IMG/VR virus record: IMGVR_UViG_3300017963_002783
Span: 1-64,000 of that record
Reading direction: 5' to 3' (one strand)
Source: a virus
DNA length: 64,000 nucleotides
Part shown: one piece after another, positions 59,327 through 64,000 of the stretch
Position numbering within the stretch: the first letter of the stretch is position 1
How the letters are laid out: every line of letters starts with the position of its first letter
Notes under the pieces: model-generated
What the model saw: the letters and a program-made list of their open reading frames with translations, nothing else
What the model was told of the DNA's origin: nothing
The model's database searches: none
Made by a program: the position numbers and the translations under genes

Positions 59327-59378
59327 ATTTCAAAGAACTGTTCCCACCCAACCACCCCAGGTCTTTTCCTCCACCGCC

Positions 59379-59648
59379 CTAAAAAAGCAGCGACCGGATA
59401 TCTATAATTAATCCCCGAATCCGTTCAGCTTCCTGCCTGATATCGCCGGATGCTCCCTGCAAAAGGCCACCTAATGGCGGAGCGGGTGGGTCAACACCCT
59501 TTTCTGCTTGACACATCTCATCGTGTTCAATCTTGTCTTTCAATTCAGCTAAACCATCTATTGCATCTCTGAGATTGCCTAAAGCTCTGTGGATCTGCGT
59601 ATGATAAGGTTCACGTTCAGCGTTAGCCGTTGTTGCTTCAAGGTTCAT
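59379..59648 (-). CDS. Small helical early protein
   Basis: 89 residues from the ATG at 59648, which has GGGGGAG seven bases upstream. A long amphipathic coiled coil (HRALGNLRDAIDGLAELKDKIEHDE) and a Pro/Gly linker then a second helix (DIRQEAERIRGLIIDIRSLLF). Not recognised. The reading frame extends upstream but without a start signal. Confidence 0.55.
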   Translation of the reverse strand: MNLEATTANAEREPYHTQIHRALGNLRDAIDGLAELKDKIEHDEMCQAEKGVDPPAPPLGGLLQGASGDIRQEAERIRGLIIDIRSLLF

Positions 59649-59757
59649 TTCTCTCCCCCTTTCTGTTAGATTTATCCTCACCGCCCTCTCTGCCCCGTTC
59701 GCGGCTCGTTTATTGTTGAGTCCGTACCTGGGGGGCATGATGAGGCACGGGGAAGAA

Positions 59758-59856
59758 CTAGACAAAAACCAGCCCTTGGCTCCAAAGCCCCATGAGCATC
59801 AGGGCCACCATGATGCCAAGGCCGATTAGCGTGGTCACTATAGATGTCTGTCTCAT
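59758..59856 (-). CDS. Tiny membrane protein
   Basis: 32 residues, almost all one hydrophobic helix (SIVTTLIGLGIMVALMLMGL). AAGGAAG before the ATG and an ATGA overlap with the upstream gene (59853) support it. Confidence 0.5.
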   Translation of the reverse strand: MRQTSIVTTLIGLGIMVALMLMGLWSQGLVFV

Positions 59857-60125
59857 GATTCTTCCTTGGCTTTTTTTATAGCAGCAACAAGGTTCCAAAA
59901 AACTGTCCGGCCAGGTTCAACAAGGTCGGGTTCAAGGTATTTTTTTGCTGCTTCACAGGCCTGCAACAGATCGGGCACACTGGCGATAAGACGGGCATTC
60001 CCGTCAGTCGTTTCCATTTCTGTCTGCATCTTGATAAACGCTACTGTTTTCGTTGGTCCTTCTATCGAGTACGGATGATTTTGTGCCCCCCTGCTTACTT
60101 TCCACGGTCCCGGTGTGTGTGCCAT
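59853..60125 (-). CDS. Phage early-region protein (HTPGPW family)
   Basis: 90 residues. The HTPGPWKV start and the NARLIASVPDLLQACEAAKKYLE segment with FWNLVAAIKKAKEE are the signature of a very common small phage protein found near early promoters. Function unknown in the family. GGGGGGATGAG leads the ATG. Confidence 0.65.
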   Translation of the reverse strand: MAHTPGPWKVSRGAQNHPYSIEGPTKTVAFIKMQTEMETTDGNARLIASVPDLLQACEAAKKYLEPDLVEPGRTVFWNLVAAIKKAKEES

Positions 60126-60138
60126 CTCATCCCCCCTT

Positions 60139-60219
60139 CTAAATTACCTCCATCCAGACCAGGTAAGCGATCATCCCCCATGCGATCAGCCCGAGGATTT
60201 CAATAGCGTCAAATTTCAT
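60139..60219 (-). CDS. Tiny membrane protein, first gene of leftward operon
   Basis: 26 residues (MKFDAIEILGLIAWGMIAYL then VWMEVI), a single hydrophobic helix. GGAG lies seven bases before the ATG. It begins about 18 bases after the predicted start of the leftward early transcript, so it would be the first gene made. Confidence 0.5.
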   Translation of the reverse strand: MKFDAIEILGLIAWGMIAYLVWMEVI

Positions 60220-60243
60220 AGGGTGCTCCGTTGGATTTGAGAC

Positions 60244-60272
60244 ACGGTATCATTTTGCTACCAGGCTGTCAA
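60244..60272 (-). promoter_or_regulatory. Leftward early promoter (PL) with operator
   Basis: On the minus strand TTGACA (60272-60267), then 17 bases, then TACCGT (60249-60244) as -10. The 17-bp operator at 60246-60262 lies between them and overlaps the -10. Its layout equals that of the rightward promoter at 60557: TTGACA, four bases ending CT, operator, GT. It should drive the leftward genes from 60219 to 53264. Confidence 0.72.
60246..60262. promoter_or_regulatory. Operator site 1 (17-bp dyad)
   Basis: GGTATCATTTTGCTACC, a GGTA-N9-TACC dyad. It recurs at 60281-60297 and 60567-60583 with high identity. It is placed over the leftward promoter, so repressor bound here would block transcription of the early operon. 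Confidence 0.7.
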
Positions 60273-60280
60273 GTTTTTTC

Positions 60281-60297
60281 GGTACCATTTTGCTACC
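60281..60297. promoter_or_regulatory. Operator site 2 (17-bp dyad)
   Basis: GGTACCATTTTGCTACC, differing from site 1 at one base. It lies 35 bases from site 1 (start to start), just upstream of the leftward -35 box, and could allow cooperative repression of that promoter. Confidence 0.7.
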
Positions 60298-60320
60298 AAT
60301 TTCAAGAAAAAATTTTAGGG

Positions 60321-60557
60321 CTATTCTTTAAGAAAATCAGCTGGGGTAACTTTGCGGCCAAGCATTTTGAAAATACTGATGTATTTTTCCATGCTTTTCC
60401 AAGCTATGGCGCGACGGCCATACCAATGATGTTCCACCATTTTTGGGGATGGTTTACCGCTTTCGCCAATATAGAGGTTTTTAAGGGCTTTGAGGCCAAT
60501 ATCGGCCTCGGCCGCTAGTCGCCTCAGATTTCTGGATGTGATTTCTTCCTTTTTCAT
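60321..60557 (-). CDS. Small HTH repressor (CI-like)
   Basis: 78 residues from the ATG at 60557. A small lambda-repressor/XRE-type DNA-binding domain: NLRRLAAEADIGLKALKNLY reads as helices 1-3, then a basic linker, and AWKSMEKYISIFKMLGRKVTPADFL is the closing helix pair of the family (compare ALEKYAKALGVSPADLL). There is no cleavage or dimerisation domain as in lambda CI, so any SOS response would need another protein. An earlier ATG (60593) lies in frame across the operator. Divergent Cro-like gene and flanking operators support the role. Confidence 0.72.
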   Translation of the reverse strand: MKKEEITSRNLRRLAAEADIGLKALKNLYIGESGKPSPKMVEHHWYGRRAIAWKSMEKYISIFKMLGRKVTPADFLKE

Positions 60558-60585
60558 TGACAGACTGGTAGCAATTTGGTACTGT
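60557..60585 (+). promoter_or_regulatory. Rightward promoter (PR) with operator
   Basis: TTGACA (60557-60562), 17-base spacer, TACTGT (60580-60585). The operator at 60567-60583 sits between them and over the -10. The A of the Cro-like ATG is seven bases after the -10, so the transcript may be leaderless. Confidence 0.72.
60567..60583. promoter_or_regulatory. Operator site 3 (17-bp dyad)
   Basis: Third copy of the operator, in inverted orientation: on the minus strand AGTACCAAATTGCTACC. It matches sites 1 and 2 at 13-14 of 17 positions and is set in the same position relative to its promoter as site 1. Confidence 0.7.
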
Positions 60586-60591
60586 ACCTCC

Positions 60592-60783
60592 ATGAAATTG
60601 CAGGATCTCACCCGAAAAGAACTTGAACCTATTGCTGATAAGGCGGGAACGACAGTCGCTTACTTGCTTCAGATCAAATATGGAAAGAGGAAGCCATCAC
60701 GAAAACTGGCTGCCAAAATTGAAGAAGCCAGCGGAGGCATCATAGACAAAGTGGACCTGCTTTATCCTGACCAAGCCGCATAA
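60592..60783 (+). CDS. Cro-like regulator (YdaS-type HTH)
   Basis: 63 residues. LEPIADKAGTTVAYLLQIKYGKRKPSRKLAAKIEEASGG is a compact HTH of the YdaS/Cro type, with AGTTVAYLLQI as the turn and recognition helix. It faces the CI-like gene with 34 bases between starts, over operator site 3. Such proteins turn off the repressor gene in lytic growth. No ribosome-binding site precedes the ATG, consistent with a leaderless message. Confidence 0.75.
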   Translation: MKLQDLTRKELEPIADKAGTTVAYLLQIKYGKRKPSRKLAAKIEEASGGIIDKVDLLYPDQAA

Positions 60784-60786
60784 AGC

Positions 60787-60848
60787 GCGGGCCGAGGCTT
60801 GGCAGACCTCTGGAAACACCCCTTTCCATTCTCTGAGCCGAAGCCCGC
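60787..60848 (+). terminator. Long hairpin after Cro-like gene
   Basis: GCGGGC (60787-60792) pairs with GCCCGC (60843-60848), with further GGCT/AGCC and CAG/CTG pairs inside. A TTAATAA follows but no T-run, so it may be a partial terminator or a cruciform regulating the transcript from PR. Confidence 0.42.
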
Positions 60849-60874
60849 TTAATAATACGATTTTGCTAGTTAAA

Positions 60875-60979
60875 TCAAGCAAAAAGATACCTCGTAATTT
60901 CGGGCAATAACCACACCCCGAGAAAAAAGGCCGCAACGTAAATCAGGACTTTAACCCATTCGCGCCAGGAGGCTTTCAT
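60875..60979 (-). CDS. Possible tiny membrane protein
   Basis: 34 residues (MKASWREWVKVLIYVAAFFL then GVWLLPEITRYLFA), one helix with a charged N-terminus. Its ATG overlaps the start of the plus-strand gene at 60978. The weak ribosome-binding site and overlap make it doubtful. Confidence 0.28.
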   Translation of the reverse strand: MKASWREWVKVLIYVAAFFLGVWLLPEITRYLFA

Positions 60980-61241
60980 GTCTCAGCAGACCTTCCATTT
61001 CCACGGTCCGAATACGGTCACAATCAACCAAAATACGCAGCCTATCATTGAACCCTGTACGGAAACCTTGAGTTTCAAGACCGGGGCCTCGGTTAAGCAG
61101 GAGTGGCTGGAAGATGCAAAAGCTGCTGGGTATTCGAATTTCAGTATCTATTTGAGAGATATGGTCAGCATCGGGAAGGCTCTCCGGCCTTTTCTGAATC
61201 ATACAATTCACGATATTTTGAAGCAAGGTAAAGGCGGTTAG
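60978..61241 (+). CDS. Small possible DNA-binding protein
   Basis: 87 residues. Starts with beta-like TFHFHGPNTVTINQ, then a LSFKTGASVKQEWLEDAKAAGYSNFSIYLRDMVSIG region whose helix pattern resembles ribbon-helix-helix/MobC-like regulators. AGGAGG six bases before the ATG. Place between the immunity switch and integrase suggests an excision or regulatory factor, not proven. Confidence 0.5.
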   Translation: MSQQTFHFHGPNTVTINQNTQPIIEPCTETLSFKTGASVKQEWLEDAKAAGYSNFSIYLRDMVSIGKALRPFLNHTIHDILKQGKGG

Positions 61242-61245
61242 ACGG

Positions 61246-61257
61246 AGGTATACCTCG
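61246..61257. promoter_or_regulatory. Palindrome before integrase
   Basis: GAGGTATACCTC, a perfect 12-bp palindrome four bases after the preceding stop. A half-site ATACCTCGT also appears at about 60893. It could be an operator controlling the integrase or the site of the small protein at 60978; this is inference. Confidence 0.4.
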
Positions 61258-61350
61258 TCACACAGGAGAAAACCAAACAGCCTAATGCTCTTCCCCACTG
61301 CGCCCATATTTGGTAAAACTCCCCTCAAAAACAGAGAGGGGGAAATCAAC

Positions 61351-62409
61351 ATGAAGGGGAATATCTACTGGAGATTCGGGAAGCCGATTGTCAGATTCAA
61401 GGGGGTTTACAAGACTTGCCAATCATTGCAAGAGGCCGAGAGGGTTCTGACGGGCCTGAGATTCAAAGAGGATGAGGGGACATTTGATGTCAGGGATTAT
61501 CAAAAAGACCAGCCGTTGGGGTTTGAAAATCTTGGAAAGCATTGGGTGGATATTCGGAGGGATGACGTGCGCTGCATCCGAAATCTTAACTACCATATCC
61601 GGCTTGCTTCAGCTTTTTTCGGGAATCGGAATGTCAAGGAGATCGGATATGCCGAGCTTGAGGACTTTTTACGGTCCCTGCCGGCCAAACTGTCCGCTAA
61701 GAGCAAAAAAAATATCTTCACAACGCTTCATACCTTTTGGGGATGGGTACACAAAAGATACAAATTTCCCATCCCCGAATTTCCCCAAATCAAATTTGAA
61801 CTCAACTGGCGAAACACGGTTGACAAGGAGACTCAAGCCAGAATCATCGAGGAAGTCAAGCGGATCTCCTACCACATCAACCCGAAAATCTGGATAGGAA
61901 TAAAGTGGCTGGCAACCTATATCAGCATCCGGCCGATAGAGCTTATCAACATCAAGGAGGGGGATTTCGATCTCTCGCTGGGAGTCGTCAATGTTAGATA
62001 CAATAAGGAAAATAAGTCTAAAATTGTTCCTTTATTGGATGAGGATATTGAACTGGCTAAGTCTTTTCCCCAGGCCTTGCCTAGTGTTTACTTTTTTCGA
62101 CATGGGCGCAGAAAAGGCGTCGCTCGTAGGCATAGGCACAGATTCGGAAAAGACTATCTATATTCTTGGTGGAGAATCGCTTGCAAAAATTGTGGAGTGG
62201 ATGGAGTTGACCTGTATGGAGGGACAAGGCATTCCTCAGTACGAGCCCTTAGAGAAAGATTCACACCCGACCAAATAAAGAAGGCCACCATGCACCACAC
62301 CAATGCTGCGTTTGAGCGGTATTACCAGATAGAATTGGAGGACACCAGGAAGGTGTATCGGGGAACGACGCAGAAGGGGGAAGTGGTAGAGATGAGGAAG
62401 GCAAAATGA
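61351..62409 (+). CDS. int: Tyrosine integrase
   Basis: 352 residues from the ATG at 61351 (GAGGGGG nine bases before). Integrates phage DNA at a tRNA gene. N-terminal arm-binding and SAM-like core-binding domains (to about residue 150), then the catalytic domain: Arg194 in ISIRPIEL, Lys region 222-224, H294-x-x-x-R298 in GTRHSSVRAL, His316 and Tyr324/325 in HHTNAAFERYYQ. The att core lies 0.7 kb downstream at 63146. It overlaps the Thg1-like gene by four bases, so the two are translated together. Confidence 0.9.
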   Translation: MKGNIYWRFGKPIVRFKGVYKTCQSLQEAERVLTGLRFKEDEGTFDVRDYQKDQPLGFENLGKHWVDIRRDDVRCIRNLNYHIRLASAFFGNRNVKEIGYAELEDFLRSLPAKLSAKSKKNIFTTLHTFWGWVHKRYKFPIPEFPQIKFELNWRNTVDKETQARIIEEVKRISYHINPKIWIGIKWLATYISIRPIELINIKEGDFDLSLGVVNVRYNKENKSKIVPLLDEDIELAKSFPQALPSVYFFRHGRRKGVARRHRHRFGKDYLYSWWRIACKNCGVDGVDLYGGTRHSSVRALRERFTPDQIKKATMHHTNAAFERYYQIELEDTRKVYRGTTQKGEVVEMRKAK

Positions 62410-63167
62410 AAAAGACCTCTATTGGCAATCGAATGAAAGAAAATTACGAAAATCGGTATCGAATGAAACTAACAAGGCGTACCCCCGTTATCATTCGATT
62501 AGATGGTAAAGCCTTCCATACCCTTACAAGGAGATGTGAAAAACCTTTTGATATTACATTCGCAACTTTCATGCATACAACTGGTCTATACCTTTGCGAA
62601 CATATTCAAGGTGCGAAATGTGCATATATTCAATCAGATGAAATATCAATTCTTTTAATTGATTTTGACAAGCTAACTACAGAGGCATGGTTTGATTATA
62701 ATATCCAAAAAATCGTGTCTATCAGTGCGGCAATGGCATCAGCTATCTTTAGTTCTCGGTTTGGGCATTTAGCTTTTTTTGATTCACGGGCCTTTAACAT
62801 CCCAAAAGATGAACTTTGTAATTATTTCATTTGGAGACAAAAGGATTGGGAGCGCAATTCTATTCAAATGCTTGCCCAAGCGTACTTTTCAACAAAGCAA
62901 CTTCATAAGAAAAGCGGTTCTGATATGCACCAAATGTTACATGAGAAGGGAGCAAATTGGGCTAACTTAGACTTGCTTTGGAAAAATGGGTGGTTTATTT
63001 GGAAAACAAACGAAGAATGGCTTCAAAATGCTGCTCCAATTTTTACCCAAGAAAGACAATATATTGAAAGATATCTTTACCCAAATTCCACACAAGGAAT
63101 TTGTGGGGGAGATAACATGCAAAGCCTTGAAAAAACAGGCATAAGTGGTGCGGAAGGCGGGACTTGA
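62406..63167 (+). CDS. Thg1-like tRNA 3'-5' polymerase
   Basis: 253 residues. Thg1-like proteins add nucleotides to the 5' end of tRNA, either G-1 on tRNA-His or in 5'-end repair. Metal and fingers residues present: RLDG (31-34), QSDE (77-80) with D78 and E79; then FFDSRAFNIPKDELCNYFIW, the NSIQMLAQAYFS helix and KSGSDMHQMLHEKG. The C-terminal 15 residues (SLEKTGISGAEGGT) are read from the att core, which starts 22 bases before the stop. Phage copies are uncommon. Coupled to int. It may repair phage or host tRNAs, including the odd tRNA at 63744. Confidence 0.85.
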   Translation: MKKTSIGNRMKENYENRYRMKLTRRTPVIIRLDGKAFHTLTRRCEKPFDITFATFMHTTGLYLCEHIQGAKCAYIQSDEISILLIDFDKLTTEAWFDYNIQKIVSISAAMASAIFSSRFGHLAFFDSRAFNIPKDELCNYFIWRQKDWERNSIQMLAQAYFSTKQLHKKSGSDMHQMLHEKGANWANLDLLWKNGWFIWKTNEEWLQNAAPIFTQERQYIERYLYPNSTQGICGGDNMQSLEKTGISGAEGGT

Positions 63168-63170
63168 ACC
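63146..63170 (-). other. Integration core site (att) from a tRNA 3' end
   Basis: On the minus strand the 25 bases read GGTTCAAGTCCCGCCTTCCG followed by CACCA, i.e. T-loop, acceptor arm and CCA end of a tRNA with 5' acceptor GCGGAAG, most often tRNA-Leu. Upstream the pairing needed for a T-stem is lost, so it is not a whole tRNA. Standing 0.7 kb from int, it is the likely att core; attP, attL and attR cannot be told apart here. Confidence 0.72.
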
Positions 63171-63263
63171 TGAACGTGCTAAGTAAAACCCTGAAATTAG
63201 AAGCCAAACTTAGATGAAACAGCGAGTTACACAAGGTTTACACAACCCCCACGGGAGGGATGG

Positions 63264-63628
63264 ATGACACCACAACAACGTAAGCAGGGAGGGGTGGATG
63301 AGTAAAGTTTATTGTAAAGATTGCTTGTATGTGACCGATGGATATGGCCAGCATGTTTGCGGTCACCCACAGAATAGGAAAAAGCGGGATACCTCTTATG
63401 AAATGTATGAATATAGGCCATCTATAGCAGATGTAAATGAAAAAAACAATTGCCGCCTATTTGAGTCTAAAATTCATAGTAAGTAACTAGTGGGGAAATG
63501 GTTCATGACACCACAACAACGTGAGCAAGGAGGGGAGATATGTTACCTGAATCATGTGAAGAACTAGAGAAAGAACATCAAGGCGAAGAAACGGAAAAGA
63601 TACCCATGACACCACAACAACGTGAGCA
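63264..63628 (+). repeat. Threefold leader-peptide repeat
   Basis: Three copies of a 23-base unit starting ATGACACCACAACAACGT and ending RAGCA at 63264-63286, 63505-63527 and 63606-63628. Each starts with ATG and encodes MTPQQR(K/E). Copies 1 and 2 go on with RGGAGGGG, which acts as the ribosome-binding site of the next gene (63298 and 63540). Copy 3 lies inside the gene at 63540. Confidence 0.85.
63298..63486 (+). CDS. Small cysteine-rich protein (zinc-finger-like)
   Basis: 62 residues with VYCKDCLYV and HVCGHP, then NNCRLF: four cysteines and a histidine as in small zinc-binding phage proteins. The GGAGGGG of leader copy 1 lies six bases before the ATG. Function unknown. Confidence 0.58.
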   Translation: MSKVYCKDCLYVTDGYGQHVCGHPQNRKKRDTSYEMYEYRPSIADVNEKNNCRLFESKIHSK

Positions 63629-63734
63629 CAAACGGCAGAAGATTAAGGAACTCCGCCAATTAATAGAGCATACAGCAAGTCCAACAGCAAAAATAGTCCT
63701 TCAGGAAATGATAGATGAGATGGAGGAGGAATGA
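63540..63734 (+). CDS. Small acidic helical protein
   Basis: 64 residues: LPESCEELEKEHQGEETEKI, then MTPQQREHKRQKIKELRQLIEH (which starts at the internal ATG 63606) and TAKIVLQEMIDEMEEE. A coiled-coil protein. The longer form is set by AAGGAGGGG of leader copy 2; the shorter (42 residues, 63606) is in frame and carries the same MTPQQRE start as the leader peptides. Confidence 0.5.
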   Translation: MLPESCEELEKEHQGEETEKIPMTPQQREHKRQKIKELRQLIEHTASPTAKIVLQEMIDEMEEE

Positions 63735-63743
63735 CCATAGATA

Positions 63744-63819
63744 GCGGTGATGATGCAAGGGTAGCATATCCTTTGTTCCAAAAGGAATACGGCGGTTCGA
63801 CTCCGACCTCACCGCTCCA
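63744..63819 (+). tRNA. tRNA-Gly (TCC) with irregular loops
   Basis: 76 bases including an encoded CCA. Acceptor GCGGTGA/TCACCGC is perfect, discriminator T73 is typical of glycine, D-arm ATGC/GCAT with GGG in the loop, T-loop TTCGACT. The anticodon stem is TCCTT/AAGGA with an eight-base loop TGTTCCAA (or six pairs with a six-base loop), where TCC is the probable anticodon. The T-stem has a bulged A. It may be a relaxed or frame-altering tRNA. Confidence 0.72.
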
Positions 63820-63820
63820 A

Positions 63821-64000
63821 ATGAAAGTGGTTAAAATTTCTCAAAAGAAGGCTTTGGGACTCAACAAACTATGGCACAGCGTTTTACCTGAGATCGTCAA
63901 TTATTGGCATTGTCGTTGTTATGGTGCATTTTGGGAGAATAAATACTTTGCTGTCGCAATGTGGTCTTTACCGATTGCAAGGCGATTGAATTGGAGTGGG
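63821..64000 (+). CDS. GNAT-like protein, cut by window end
   Basis: First 60 residues visible, no stop before the window edge. VVKISQKKALGLNKLWHSVLPEI, CYGAFWENKYFAVAMWSLPIARRL matches the opening of a phage GNAT acetyltransferase/Mom-like group as I know it (LNKLWHSRLP ... YAVAIWSNPVAR). These modify nucleobases or small molecules. Starts two bases after the tRNA-Gly CCA. Confidence 0.6.
   Translation, partial: MKVVKISQKKALGLNKLWHSVLPEIVNYWHCRCYGAFWENKYFAVAMWSLPIARRLNWSG

Noticed and set aside
58792-59342. CRISPR array or integron attC cassettes
   Set aside because: Repeated spacers are only 7-13 bases, the units differ in length and sequence, and neither Cas genes, an integron integrase nor GTTRRRY core sites are present.
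60697-60936. Minus-strand frame opposite the Cro-like gene
   Set aside because: It overlaps the Cro-like gene antisense and has no start signal or recognisable domain.
63120-63260. Complete tRNA-Leu on the minus strand
   Set aside because: Only the T-loop, acceptor strand and CCA are tRNA-like. The T-stem partner has two mismatches and no anticodon arm follows, so it is an att core fragment.

Overview
The window is most of the genome of a temperate, short-tailed (podovirus-like) bacteriophage of a Gram-negative host, free or integrated. Reasons: a packaging and capsid set (small and large terminase, P22-type portal, scaffold, N4-gp56-type major capsid protein), a 1936-residue internal virion protein, no tape-measure or tail-tube gene, tyrosine integrase, tRNA-derived att core, and a divergent repressor/Cro pair. 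Lipopolysaccharide-type sugar genes, a lipobox protein and several Sec signal peptides point to an outer-membrane host. I cannot name the host species.

Layout. (1) 0-7.9 kb: terminase small subunit, small membrane genes, tandem terminators, terminase large subunit, an AT-rich accessory gene, portal and portal-proximal small genes. (2) 7.9-21.4 kb: an inserted surface-glycan cluster with glycosyltransferases, PIG-L deacetylase, flavodoxin-like protein, ATP-grasp ligase, WbpG/PseA-type amidotransferase, NAD-epimerase, truncated priming sugar transferase, TPP-dependent E1 alpha and a truncated E1 beta, DegT aminotransferase, methyltransferases and a hexapeptide acyltransferase. (3) 21.5-38.6 kb: scaffold, capsid, an exported protein, an O-antigen polymerase/ligase-like membrane protein, neck/adaptor proteins and internal virion proteins. 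(4) 38.6-49.7 kb: receptor-binding and decoration region, with fibre proteins, a sulfotransferase, a fibre with a 254-residue serine tract, methyltransferases, three glycosyltransferases and two related tailspikes. (5) 49.7-53.2 kb: envelope/lysis-type small proteins, an exported ClpP-fold protein, a phosphoesterase and an HExxH protein. (6) 53.2-60.6 kb, minus strand: the early leftward operon, with a radical SAM protein, an ASCH-like protein, a recombination pair (annealing-type protein plus Fe-S nuclease), and a run of five tandem structured RNA elements. (7) 60.2-64 kb: immunity switch, integrase, Thg1-like 3'-5' tRNA polymerase, att core, small genes with a repeated leader, an odd tRNA-Gly, and a GNAT-like gene cut by the window edge.

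How it works together. A small repressor at 60.3-60.6 kb is flanked by two promoters of identical design (TTGACA, 4 bases, a 17-bp operator, GT). The leftward one drives recombination and small host-takeover genes, the rightward one drives a Cro-like gene. In lytic growth the rightward morphogenesis genes build the particle. The many sugar, sulfate and methyl transferases interleaved with virion genes suggest that the phage remodels host surface polysaccharide, its own fibres, or both. The least expected items are the serine-tract fibre beside sulfo- and glycosyltransferases, the tandem RNA array, and the Thg1 gene whose 3' end runs through the att core.
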